Positions 10,067 to 19,885 of a stretch of 64,000 bases of DNA are shown piece after piece; position 1 is the first letter of the stretch; each line of letters opens with the position of its first letter. The DNA lies in contig JAGVAH010000117.1 of NCBI GenBank assembly GCA_020060385.1, positions 1 to 64,000 of the forward strand, written 5' to 3'. The translations under genes and the position numbers were made by a program. The stretch is from Syntrophobacterales bacterium (lineage in GTDB: Bacteria; Desulfobacterota; Desulfobaccia; Desulfobaccales; 0-14-0-80-60-11). The notes under the pieces were generated by a model. It saw only the letters and a list, made by a program, of their open reading frames with translations. It was not told where the DNA came from and searched no databases.

Positions 10067-10188
10067 ATACCATTTCGCAATCAAAAGACATTGAACTGTA
10101 GGGGCGAATCTTGTATTCGCCCTGTGCGGGTGGGCGAACACCAGGTTCGCCCCGACAAGAAAATTGCCGTTAGATTGCGACTTGGTAT
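10067..10188. repeat. MITE-like element family 1, copy 1 (122 bp)
   Basis: Ends ATACCATTTCGCAATC / GATTGCGACTTGGTAT are imperfect inverted repeats; related copies at 38901 and 48671. Confidence 0.7.
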
Positions 10189-10214
10189 GATTTAGGGAAG
10201 GGCGCCAGAACCGG

Positions 10215-11654
10215 TCATTCCTCCAGCTCCCCGGCCAGAGGCGGCGCCAAACCGAAGCGCTTGATTTTGCGGCGCAGGGTGTTCTTGTCAATCCCCAATT
10301 CCCGGGCCGTGGCCAGACGCCGCCATTGGTGGCGTTCCAGGGCCTCCCAGAGCACCCGTTTCTCCTGCTCCTGGAGTGTCAAAGCGTTGGTGGCCGGCCC
10401 CAGGTGGTGCTCCCCTTGCAGGTGGTCCGGCAGATGCTCGGGGAGGATTTCCCCCTGGGGGCAGAGGATGAAGGCGTGTTCGATGGCGTTTTCCAGTTCC
10501 CGGATGTTCCCCGGCCAGTCATGGCCCAGGAAAATGGCCAGGGTCTCCTGGTTCAGCCCCTGGATATTTTTATTCTGCAACCTGTTGAAGCGGTCGATAT
10601 AGTGGGCGGCCAACAGGGGGATGTCTTCCTTGCGTTCCGTCAGCAGGGGCAGTTGGAGCTTCACCACATTGATGCGGTAGAAGAGGTCTTTGCGAAAATC
10701 CCCGGCCGCCACCAGCTGGGCCAGGTCCTTATTGGTGGCGGTGACGATGCGCACGTCGGCCTTGACGCTCTTGGATGATCCCAGGGGCGTGTAGGCCCGC
10801 TCTTCCAGGACCCGGAGCAGCCGGGCCTGCAGGGCCGGGGAGATATCCCCGCATTCATCCAGGAAGAGGGTGCCCCCCTCCGCGGCCGCGAAGCGGCCCT
10901 GGCGATCCCGCCGGGCATCGGTAAACGCGCCCGCGGTGTGGCCGAAGAGTTCGGATTCCAGCAGGGTGTCGGGCAGGGCCCCGCAGTTCACGGCCACGAA
11001 GGGGCCCCGGGAGCGGGGGCTCAGGTTGTGCAAGGCCCGGGCCACCAGCTCCTTGCCGGTGCCGCTTTCCCCCTGGATCAAGACGGTGCTGTCGGTGCGG
11101 GCGATTTGGGGCAGGAGCTCGAAGATCCTCTGCATCAAGGGGGACTTGGAGATGATGTCTCCCAGGCGATGCTGGCGGGTTTCCCGGTGCAGCTCCTCCG
11201 CCGGGCTCAAATCCCGGAAGGTTTCCACCCCGCCGATGACCTGCCCCTGGTCATCCCGCAGCAAGGCGGTGCTGACGCTGATGGGCAGTTCTTTGCCGTC
11301 GGCCCGGTGGATTCTCACTAACCGGTTGATCACCGACTCCCCCGTCTCCATTGTATGCCCCAAAAGGCAGGCGGATTCACAAAGGCTGGTCCGCAAGACA
11401 TCGCAGCAGGGACGGCCCAAGGCCGCGGCCGCGGGAATCCCGGTAATCTCCTGGGCCGCCCGGTTGAAAAAGGTGATGCGCCAGTCGGGGTCCACCGTGA
11501 ACACGCCATCCGCGATGCTATCCAGGATAATGGTGTTTTGGGGCAGGAGTTCAACTTGGTCGGCGGCAAACTTAGGCGCCTGTTTACTCCGGTTGATACA
11601 AAGTTTTGATCCGGATTTGGGGGAGGGATTGCCGGGCACTCTTATATTTCCCAA
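10215..11654 (-). CDS. PAS-domain sigma-54-dependent Fis family regulator (EBP1) with GAFTDA variant
   Basis: PAS region, Walker A GESGTGKE, GAFTDA in place of GAFTGA, Walker B TLFLDECGDIS, C-terminal Fis-type HTH. Confidence 0.92.
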   Translation of the reverse strand: MGNIRVPGNPSPKSGSKLCINRSKQAPKFAADQVELLPQNTIILDSIADGVFTVDPDWRITFFNRAAQEITGIPAAAALGRPCCDVLRTSLCESACLLGHTMETGESVINRLVRIHRADGKELPISVSTALLRDDQGQVIGGVETFRDLSPAEELHRETRQHRLGDIISKSPLMQRIFELLPQIARTDSTVLIQGESGTGKELVARALHNLSPRSRGPFVAVNCGALPDTLLESELFGHTAGAFTDARRDRQGRFAAAEGGTLFLDECGDISPALQARLLRVLEERAYTPLGSSKSVKADVRIVTATNKDLAQLVAAGDFRKDLFYRINVVKLQLPLLTERKEDIPLLAAHYIDRFNRLQNKNIQGLNQETLAIFLGHDWPGNIRELENAIEHAFILCPQGEILPEHLPDHLQGEHHLGPATNALTLQEQEKRVLWEALERHQWRRLATARELGIDKNTLRRKIKRFGLAPPLAGELEE

Positions 11655-11910
11655 GGTCTGGCCGAAATCTAATCTTTTAATTATATCAAATCTTCGTTCA
11701 CATGAATACTATTCTGTACCCACAACCTTTTACGCCAGGGTCGGCAGAATTAAATCCTTTAGGACTTTCTGTGGCGCCCCCAGGACTATAATCCAGGTTG
11801 AATTATGGCCGGAAGCGAAGTAAGGTGGCACGGAAAAGCGACAGTAACTTTCACAGAGAAGAACACCTCCGGAAACCCCTTTCCGGAGCTGCCAGGACTA
11901 GGGAGACCCC

Positions 11911-13506
11911 ATGAGGCGCGAGCATGTCTGTTGTGTCTTACTGGTTTCAGTCCTCTTCATTGCCGGGTGCTTCAAAGTGGGTCCGGACTTTACCCCCCCC
12001 CAGGCCAAGGTGGCACCAGCCTGGCAGGATGCCGGAGAGCGGCAGGTACAAACCGCGTCCAGGGAACACCGGGACTGGTGGCGGGCCTTCAAAGATCCCG
12101 CCCTGGACCGTCTCATCGACACCGCTTACCGGGAAAATCTGAATCTGCGCCGCGCCGGGGTGCGGGTCCTGGAAGCCCGGGCCGAATTGGGCGTGGCCGT
12201 GGGCGAATTATTTCCCCAAACCCAACAGGCCTTTGGCTCCGTGGAGAAGTACCATTATAGCAAACATGCCCCCCTGGCCGCGTTCAACCAGAATTTAAGA
12301 TATTTTCAGTCCGAAGTGGGTCTCCAGGCCAGTTGGGAACTGGACTTTTGGGGGAAATTCCGCCGGGCCGTGGAATCCGCGGACGCCAGTCTGGTGGCCG
12401 CGGTGGCCGATTACGACGCCACCCTGGTGAGCCTCACCGGCGACGTGGCCGCTTCCTATATCCTCATCCGCACCCTGGAAAAGCGCCTGGACATTGCCCG
12501 GTAAAACGTGGCCACCCAAAAGGAGAGCCTGAAGATCGCCGAGGCCAAGTTCCAGGGCGGCACGGCCACCCAGCGGGACGTGGAGCAGGCCAAGACCCAA
12601 TTGTTCAACACCCAGGCCACCATTCCGGCCCTGGAAATCCAACTCCGCCAAGCCAAGAATGCCCTCAGCGTCCTTCTGGGGATGCCCCCCAACCAGTTGG
12701 CCGACCTCCTGGCCGGAGAAGGGTCCATTCCCGCGCCCCCGCCCCAGGTGGCGGTGGGCATCCCCGCGGACCTGCTGCGCCGGCGGCCGGATATCCGCGC
12801 CGCTCAAGCCCAGGCCGCGGCCCAATGCGCCCAGATCGGTGTAGCCAAGGCCGAACTTTTCCCGGCCTTCAGCCTCATCGGCACCTTTAGCTTCCAGTCC
12901 AGCGACGTGGGCAAATTCGCCCTGGGGCAGATGTTCAACTGGAGCAGCCGCAATGCCCAGGCCGGCCCTTCCTTTCAATGGAATCTGTTGAACTACGGGC
13001 GGCTCACCAACCAGGTGCGGGTCCAGGACGCCCGCTTCCAGCAGCTGCTCATCGGTTATCAGAATGCGGTCCTCAAGGCCCAGCAGGAGGTGGAGGACTC
13101 TTTGACGGCCTTCCTGCGCTCCCAGGTGCGGGCCCGGATGCTGGGGGAGAGCACGGCCGCGGCCCGGCGCTCCTTAGACCTCTCGGTCCTCCAATACCAG
13201 GGAGGCACCACCGATTTCACCACCGTGCTCACCGCCCAACAAGCCCTCTTAAACGAGCAGGACAACCTGGCCATCACCCTGGGGGACATCTCCCGTAATC
13301 TGGTGGGCGTCTACCGGGCCCTGGGGGGCGGCTGGCAACTCCGGGAGGGCCAGGATTTTATCCCGGAGCCGGTGCGGGCGGAGATGGCCCAACGCACGAA
13401 TTGGGGGGGATTGCTGGCTCCGGCCAACTATGCCCTCTCCGCACCGGGGACCGGCCAGGGGGTGAAAGGACCAGAGGCCCCGCCCCCCGCGGGAAAAAAA
13501 GATTGA
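11911..13506 (+). pseudogene. RND efflux outer-membrane lipoprotein (NodT/OprM family) interrupted by in-frame TAA at 12502-12504
   Basis: ORFs 11911..12504 and 12508..13506 share a frame; the coding sequence continues across TAA (…EKRLDIAR*NVATQKESLKIAEAKF…). Confidence 0.85.
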
Positions 13507-13603
13507 GTCTGAGGCAGGAGGCGTGAGGGAGAGCCAAGGCTCAAGATTCCTCCCCTCTCCATCCTCACCATCTCCAAAGGTAACATCACTGGAGCTTGCC
13601 ATC

Positions 13604-14818
13604 ATGAGTCCCAAGAAGTTGCAGCCTTTTTGCGGTTTCCGGCTCCTGAGGTGGGGTTCGATCCCCTTGTTTCTCGTGATCCTGGGTGGGTGCGGCGACA
13701 AAGGCGGCTACACACCCCCGCCTCCCCCCAAGGTGACGGTGAGCCAACCCTTAAAAGGGCCGGTCACCGAATACCTGGAACTCACCGGCAACACCCAGGC
13801 CATCAACACCGTGCAGCTCCGGGCCCGGGTGGAGGGCTACCTGGAAAAGGTCTTTTTTCACGATGGCGATCGGGTGAAAAAAGGGCAGTTGTTGTTCCTC
13901 ATCCAGCAAAACACCTACCAGGCCAAGCTGCAGCAGGCCAAGGCGGATATCGCCACCCAAAAGGCCCGCCTGCTCCACGCCCAAACGGAATTAACCCGGT
14001 ACTCCAAGCTCCTCAAGCAAAAGGCCGCGTCCCAGGTGGACGTGGATAAGTGGCAATATGAACGGGATGCGGCCCAGGCTGCGCTCTTGGCCGCAGAAGC
14101 GCAGCGGGACCTGGCCCAGCTCAACCTGGACTATACCCGGGTCACCTCCCCCTTTGACGGCCGCATCGACCGGCGCCTCCGGGACCCCGGCAACCTGGTG
14201 GGCTCGGGGGAGAGCACGGTGCTGGCCAATGTCAACCAGATTGCCCCCATCTATATCTATTTCACCATCAATGAACGGGACCTCCTCCGCCTCATGGGCG
14301 GGACCCGCCTTTCCCCGGAAGAGGCCAGCAAAAAGAAATGGCCCATGTCCTTCGGCCTGGCCAATGAAAAGGGCTATCCCCACGAGGCGCGCCTGGATTT
14401 TGCGGCCATCAGCGTCACTTCCACCACCGGCACCCTGCTGCTCAGGGGAATTTCCCCCAATAAGGAGGGCAAGGTCCTGCCGGGATTGTTTGCCCGGGTG
14501 CGGGTGCCGGTGGGAGAGAAAAAGGCGGCCCTGGTGGTGCCGGTGCCGGCCCTAGGTTTTGACCAGCAAGGCCCCTATGTCCTGGTGGTGAACGAGAAAA
14601 ATCTGGTGGAACGCCGCAGCGTCACCCTGGGCACGGAAGTGAATGGCTTCCGGGTCATCGATGCCGGGCTTAAGGGAAACGAATGGGTGGTGGTGGAAGG
14701 GGTCATCAAGGCCATTCCCGGGCGGCGGGTCACCCCGGAGAAAGGCGCCTTGACGTTCCCCGCCCCCAAGGAAAAAACCGCCTGCCGGCAGGCCGGGAAA
14801 GGGAAGACCGGCTCATGA
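13604..14818 (+). CDS. RND efflux periplasmic adaptor subunit (AcrA/MexA-like lipoprotein)
   Basis: Lipobox LVILGGC, VELRARVEGYLE-type motif, HlyD-like coiled coil; ATGA overlap with next gene. Confidence 0.92.
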   Translation: MSPKKLQPFCGFRLLRWGSIPLFLVILGGCGDKGGYTPPPPPKVTVSQPLKGPVTEYLELTGNTQAINTVQLRARVEGYLEKVFFHDGDRVKKGQLLFLIQQNTYQAKLQQAKADIATQKARLLHAQTELTRYSKLLKQKAASQVDVDKWQYERDAAQAALLAAEAQRDLAQLNLDYTRVTSPFDGRIDRRLRDPGNLVGSGESTVLANVNQIAPIYIYFTINERDLLRLMGGTRLSPEEASKKKWPMSFGLANEKGYPHEARLDFAAISVTSTTGTLLLRGISPNKEGKVLPGLFARVRVPVGEKKAALVVPVPALGFDQQGPYVLVVNEKNLVERRSVTLGTEVNGFRVIDAGLKGNEWVVVEGVIKAIPGRRVTPEKGALTFPAPKEKTACRQAGKGKTGS

Positions 14819-17800
14819 TTTCCCGGTTTTTCATCGAACGGCCCATCTTTGCCAACGTCATCGCCATTGTCACCATCATTATCGGCCTGGTCTGCTTTTA
14901 TTATTTGCCGGTAGCCCAATATCCCCCGGTGGTGCCGCCCACCATCCAGGTAACCACCCGCTACCCCGGGGCCAGCGCCGAGGTGGTGGCCGCGACCGTG
15001 GGGATGCCCATCGAACAGGCGGTCAACGGGGTGGAGAACTGCCTCTACATGTCTTCCACCAGCGGCAGTGACGGCAGTTACACCTTGACCGTCACCTTTG
15101 CCGTGGGCACCGATCTCAACAACTCCCTGGCCCTGGTGCAGAACTATGTGAACAGTTCCTTGGCCCAGCTTCCCGACAGTGTCCAGAGGCAAGGGGTCAC
15201 CGTTAAGAAGATCTCCACCGATATCCTGCTGGTGGTCAGCCTCTACTCCCCGGAGGACCGTTTCGACGAGACCTTTCTTTCCAATTACGCGGTCATCAAC
15301 CTGCAAAACCCCCTGGCCCGGCTGCCCGGTGTCGGCCAGATCCGGGTCTCCGGGGCGGGATCCTACAGCATGCGGGTCTGGCTGGACCCCAACCGCCTCC
15401 ACTACTATGACCTGTCCACCACCGAGGTCATGGAGGCCCTCCGGGGACAAAACGTGCAGGTGGCCGCCGGTCAGTTGGGTGGCGCGCCCGCCCCACCCGA
15501 CCAGGCCTTCCAGTTCACCATGAACACGTTGGGCCGGCTGGCCGAGGTGGAACAGTTCGAAAACATCATCGTCAAGAGTCAGCGGAGCGAAGAAACCGCC
15601 CAGGTCGTCCGGGTCCGGGACCTGGCCCGGGTGGAGTTGAGCCAGCAGAGTTACGCCAATTTTTCCAGCGTCAGCGGCCGCCACAGCACCCAGATACTGG
15701 TCTTCACCCTGCCCGGCGCCAATGCCCTGGAGGTGGGGGAGGCAGTGAAGCAGGCCATGGCGGAGATGAAACAGAGTTTCCCCCAGGGCCTGACTTACGT
15801 CATCCAATACGACACCACCATCTTTGTCCGGGAGGCCATCAACGAAGTCTATAAGACCCTGTTCATCGCCGGCATCCTGGTGCTTATCGTCATCCTGGTC
15901 TTTCTCCAAAACTGGCGGGGCACCCTGGTGCCGGCCACCACCATCCCGGTGACCATCATCGGCGCGTTTGCCGCCATGCAGATGCTGGGCTTCGGCATCA
16001 ATCTGATGACCCTTTTCGCCCTGATCCTGGCCATCGGCATTGTGGTGGACGACGCCATCATCATCGTCGAAAACGCCTCCCATTATATCGAGAAAGGCCT
16101 CAGCCCCAAGGACGCCGCCATCAAGGCCATGGCCGAACTCACCGGCCCGGTCTTCGGCATCACCCTGGCCCTGGTCTCCGTCTTTTTGCCCGCAGCCTTT
16201 CTGCCAGGGATCACCGGCCAGATCTTCCGGCAATTCGCCCTGGTCATTGCCGCTACCGCGGTCATCAGCGCCATCAACGCCCTGACCCTCAAACCCGCGC
16301 AATGCGCCCTCTGGCTCCGGGCCCCAAAAGAGCGGCAACCCAACATGTTTTATCGAGGTTTCAACAGGGCTTACGGGATGATGGAGGATGCCTATATCCG
16401 CCTGGTGGAATGGATGGTGCAACGGACCGGGTTGATGGCGGTCATCTTTTTGGTCATCATCCTCCTGGCAGGTTGGCGCTTTGCCGCGCATCCCCTGGGT
16501 TTTCTGCCCACGGAAGACCAGGGTTACTGCATGGTGGTGACCCGTCTGCCCCCGGGGGCCTCCCAACCCCGGTCCAGAAAGGTGGCGGAGCAGGTTGGGG
16601 AGGTCCTGAAAAAGGCTCCGGGGGTCCGGGGCTGGGTGACCATCGGCGGATTCTCCATTCTGGACGCCGCCAATCTTCCCAATGTCTTCACCACTTTCGT
16701 GGTCTATCAGGATTGGGACAAGCGGGACGCAGCCTTAAGCCAGGAGCGGATTGTCGGCAATCTCTGGCGCCAATTTGGCGGCAACCGGGAGGCGGATATT
16801 GCCGTCCTGGTGCCCCCATCCATCAGGGGCCTGGGCCAGGCCGGGGGGTTCCAGATAATGATCGAAGACCGGGGGGCCTTGGGTCTGGGGGAGTTGCAGA
16901 AGGCGGTCCTGGAAATTATCCAGACGGGCAACTCCCAGCCGGGTTTGCAGCGCCTGGGCACTACCTTCAGCGCCCTTAGCCCCCAACTCTACCTGGACAT
17001 CGACCGGGTTAAGGCGGAATCCCTGGGCGTGCCCATAGATGCCGTATTCAGCACCCTGCAAGCCTTTCCCGGCACTTCTTTTATCAACCTTTTCAACAAG
17101 TTCAACCAGGTCTTCCAGGTCAACGTACAAGCCGAAGCCCGCCATCGCCTGCAGCCCGAAGACCTCAAAAACCTCTACGTCCGCAACAATAAAGGAGAAA
17201 TGGTGCCTCTGGGGACCCTGCTGGAGGTGAAACAGATCCTGGGCTCGGAACTGGTGACCCGCTACCAGCTCTTTCCGGCTGCACCCATCTACGGGGTAAC
17301 GGCCCCGGGGGTCAGCTCCGGCCAGGGGCTAAAAATCATGGAGGACGTCGCCCGGCACACCCTGCCCCAAGGCATGAGCTATGAGTGGACCGCCACCGCT
17401 TATCAGGAAAAGCAGGTGGGCCTCCAGGCCTACTTCATCTATGCCCTCTCCATCACCCTGGTGTTCATGGTCCTGGCCGCGCTCTATGAGTCCTGGACCA
17501 GCCCCCTGGCCGTGATTATCACCGTGCCCATGGCCATGGTGGGGGTGCTCCTGGCCCTCATCCTCCGGGGTTTTGACAACAACCTCTACACCCAAATCGG
17601 CCTGGTGCTGATGATCGCCCTGGCCAGCAAGAACGCCATCCTCATCGTGGAGTTTGCCCGGGACCTGCGCCGGGAAGGCCTGTCCATCGTGGAGGCGGCG
17701 GTGGAAGCCACCCGGCGGCGTTTCCGCCCCATCGTCATGACCTCCTTTGCCTTTATCCTGGGGGTGGCGCCCCTGGTGGCGGCCTCCGGCGCCGGGGCCG

Positions 17801-17940
17801 CCAGCCGGCAGGCCATCGGCGCGGTGGTCTTTGGGGGCATGCTGGCTTCCACGCTTTTGGCCATCCCCTTTGTGCCGGTCTTTTTTGTGCTTTTGGAGCG
17901 CCTCAGCGAAAGGATAATGGAGGGAAAGGAACAACCCTGA
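14815..17940 (+). CDS. RND efflux inner-membrane transporter (AcrB/HAE1 family)
   Basis: MISRFFIERPIFANVIAIV start, GIVVDDAIIIVEN motif, full length about 1041 aa. Confidence 0.95.
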   Translation: MISRFFIERPIFANVIAIVTIIIGLVCFYYLPVAQYPPVVPPTIQVTTRYPGASAEVVAATVGMPIEQAVNGVENCLYMSSTSGSDGSYTLTVTFAVGTDLNNSLALVQNYVNSSLAQLPDSVQRQGVTVKKISTDILLVVSLYSPEDRFDETFLSNYAVINLQNPLARLPGVGQIRVSGAGSYSMRVWLDPNRLHYYDLSTTEVMEALRGQNVQVAAGQLGGAPAPPDQAFQFTMNTLGRLAEVEQFENIIVKSQRSEETAQVVRVRDLARVELSQQSYANFSSVSGRHSTQILVFTLPGANALEVGEAVKQAMAEMKQSFPQGLTYVIQYDTTIFVREAINEVYKTLFIAGILVLIVILVFLQNWRGTLVPATTIPVTIIGAFAAMQMLGFGINLMTLFALILAIGIVVDDAIIIVENASHYIEKGLSPKDAAIKAMAELTGPVFGITLALVSVFLPAAFLPGITGQIFRQFALVIAATAVISAINALTLKPAQCALWLRAPKERQPNMFYRGFNRAYGMMEDAYIRLVEWMVQRTGLMAVIFLVIILLAGWRFAAHPLGFLPTEDQGYCMVVTRLPPGASQPRSRKVAEQVGEVLKKAPGVRGWVTIGGFSILDAANLPNVFTTFVVYQDWDKRDAALSQERIVGNLWRQFGGNREADIAVLVPPSIRGLGQAGGFQIMIEDRGALGLGELQKAVLEIIQTGNSQPGLQRLGTTFSALSPQLYLDIDRVKAESLGVPIDAVFSTLQAFPGTSFINLFNKFNQVFQVNVQAEARHRLQPEDLKNLYVRNNKGEMVPLGTLLEVKQILGSELVTRYQLFPAAPIYGVTAPGVSSGQGLKIMEDVARHTLPQGMSYEWTATAYQEKQVGLQAYFIYALSITLVFMVLAALYESWTSPLAVIITVPMAMVGVLLALILRGFDNNLYTQIGLVLMIALASKNAILIVEFARDLRREGLSIVEAAVEATRRRFRPIVMTSFAFILGVAPLVAASGAGAASRQAIGAVVFGGMLASTLLAIPFVPVFFVLLERLSERIMEGKEQP

Positions 17941-18159
17941 GGGGAGAAGGCAGACCCCCTGGCCATCGGCAAGGAAATTGCAATTAAAAAAGATATGGCC
18001 CAATCCCCCAGGTCTTCGGAGAGTCACCCCCTCCATAATAATGGGGCAGGCCTTTCCCCAGGACCGGGCCAAAGACTATCCCTGTATCCACAGCCGGGTA
18101 GTTGCAGTCTGGGGGGAGCCACCCGTTAAGAGGGTCTCCCCAGTCGGCCATACCCGAGA

Positions 18160-18184
18160 TGCCGGGTGCAAAATGCACCTGGCA
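18160..18184. other. Strong hairpin in leader of EBP2
   Basis: TGCCGGGTGC-AAAAT-GCACCTGGCA. Confidence 0.5.
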
Positions 18185-18255
18185 GCAATGGTTCAAGATT
18201 AGCTGCCAGAGCCACTCTGCCCTCAGGTCAGTTGCCGGGAAGAATCTTTTTAATT

Positions 18256-19719
18256 ATGCAGCGCGGTGGGGTCTTGAGAAGAGTTATGCCGGAAGAGTCA
18301 AAAAGAGTTTCCCCAGCAAAGCCGAAATCTGGACGCCGCCCGCGGCCCGAGCCCGGTCTTCCTGTGGCCCCGGCCAACACCCCGCCCCCCAACGCCATCA
18401 TTCTGGATAGCATGGCCGACGGGGTTTTCACCGTGGACCTGGAGCAGCGCATTACTTTCTTCAACCGGGCGGCCCAGGAAATCACCGGGGTGCCTCGGGA
18501 GGCAGCCCTGGGCCGTCCCTGCTCCGAGGTGTTTCGGACCAGCTTTTGTGGCCCGGCCTGCGCCTTGCGGCACACCTTGGAGACAGGCCAGCCGGTGGCC
18601 AACCGGCCCACGGAAATTAGCAGGGCCGATGGCCAACGGATCCTCATCGGCGTCAGCACCGCCCCCCTGAAGGACGGGGAGGGCCGCATCATCGGCGGGG
18701 TGGAGACCTTCCGGGACCTGCGCCCGGCCCCTGAACTGCGGGGCCCCGCCTTCAATCAGAACCGGCTGGGGGGCCTCATTTCCAAATCGCCCCTGATGCA
18801 GAAGATATTCGAACGCCTGCCGGCCATCGCCCGGGCCGGCAGCACCGTCTTGATCCAGGGGGAAAGCGGCACCGGCAAAGAGGTGGTGGCCCGGGCCTTG
18901 CATATCTTGAGCCCCCGCTCCCCAGGCCCTTTTGTGGTGGCCAATTGCGGGGCGTTGCCTGACGCCTTGCTGGAATCCGAGCTCTTCGGCCACGTTGCCG
19001 GCGCGTTTGCGGATGCCCCCCGGGAACGCCGGGGACGCTTCGCCCTGGCCGCGGGCGGCACCTTATTTCTCAACGAAATCGGCGAGATTTCCCCGGCCCT
19101 GCAGGTGCGGCTGCTCCGGGTCCTGGAAGAGCACGCCTACACCCCCTTGGGGGCGCCCCGGGGCCTCAAAGCCGACGTGCGCCTGGTGACTTCCGCCTCT
19201 CAGGACTTAGGGCGGCTGGTGGAGGCCGGGGCCTTCCGCAGGGACCTCTATTACCGCCTCAGCGTCATCAAATTAAGGATGCCGAACCTGGCCGAACGCC
19301 GGGAAGACATCACTTTTCTGGCCCAACACTTCATCGCCAGCTTCAATAAACGGCAGAACAAGAGGATTGAAGGGCTGAGCGGCGACACCCTGGCCATTTT
19401 CCTGGGCCACGACTGGCCCGGCAATGTCCGGGAACTGGAAAGCGCCATCGAGCGGGCCTTCATCGTCTGCTCCCAAGGCCTGATCCTGCCCCGGCATCTG
19501 CCGGACCACTTCCACCCCCAAAATTCCACGGTCTCCAGCCGCGCCCCGGGGTTGAGTTTGAAGGAGCAGGAAAAGCGCCTCCTCCGGGAGGCTCTGGAGC
19601 GCCACCAGTGGCGCCGCCTGGCCACGGCCCGGGAGCTGGGGATTGACAAGAACACCCTGCGCCGCAAGATGGAACGTTTCGGCCTGAAGCCGCCGGGTCA
19701 AGGGGAGCCGGCAAGTTAA
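18256..19719 (+). CDS. PAS-domain sigma-54-regulator paralogue (EBP2) with degenerate AAA+ motifs
   Basis: Walker A GESGTGKE intact; GAFADA, Walker B LFLNEIGEIS, sensor-I region LVTSASQDL; HTH nearly identical to EBP1. Confidence 0.9.
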   Translation: MQRGGVLRRVMPEESKRVSPAKPKSGRRPRPEPGLPVAPANTPPPNAIILDSMADGVFTVDLEQRITFFNRAAQEITGVPREAALGRPCSEVFRTSFCGPACALRHTLETGQPVANRPTEISRADGQRILIGVSTAPLKDGEGRIIGGVETFRDLRPAPELRGPAFNQNRLGGLISKSPLMQKIFERLPAIARAGSTVLIQGESGTGKEVVARALHILSPRSPGPFVVANCGALPDALLESELFGHVAGAFADAPRERRGRFALAAGGTLFLNEIGEISPALQVRLLRVLEEHAYTPLGAPRGLKADVRLVTSASQDLGRLVEAGAFRRDLYYRLSVIKLRMPNLAERREDITFLAQHFIASFNKRQNKRIEGLSGDTLAIFLGHDWPGNVRELESAIERAFIVCSQGLILPRHLPDHFHPQNSTVSSRAPGLSLKEQEKRLLREALERHQWRRLATARELGIDKNTLRRKMERFGLKPPGQGEPAS

Positions 19720-19869
19720 TCCTCCCTCTCTCCACCGGAAGGACATCTGGGAACAATTTGATGCCATTGAGAAATAATTTGGGTGCAATCAGTTCCCTAT
19801 ATTTCCTGCCCCCAGGGTCCTGCCTGGGTCCAGCCCTTGCCAATCCCCGCTTTCACCGGGGCCCGGCCC

Positions 19870-19885
19870 TGGCACAATAATTGAT
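19870..19885 (+). promoter_or_regulatory. Candidate sigma-54 (-24/-12) promoter
   Basis: TGGCAC-AATAA-TTGAT versus consensus TGGCAC-N5-TTGCW; one mismatch in the -12 box. Confidence 0.35.

Noticed and set aside
14575-16566. 663-aa minus-strand ORF
   Set aside because: Shadow ORF opposite the RND pump and adaptor; compositionally biased H/D/G/Q.
18000-18184. Possible riboswitch upstream of EBP2
   Set aside because: GC-rich with one clear hairpin, but I could not match a cobalamin, Moco or other riboswitch consensus.
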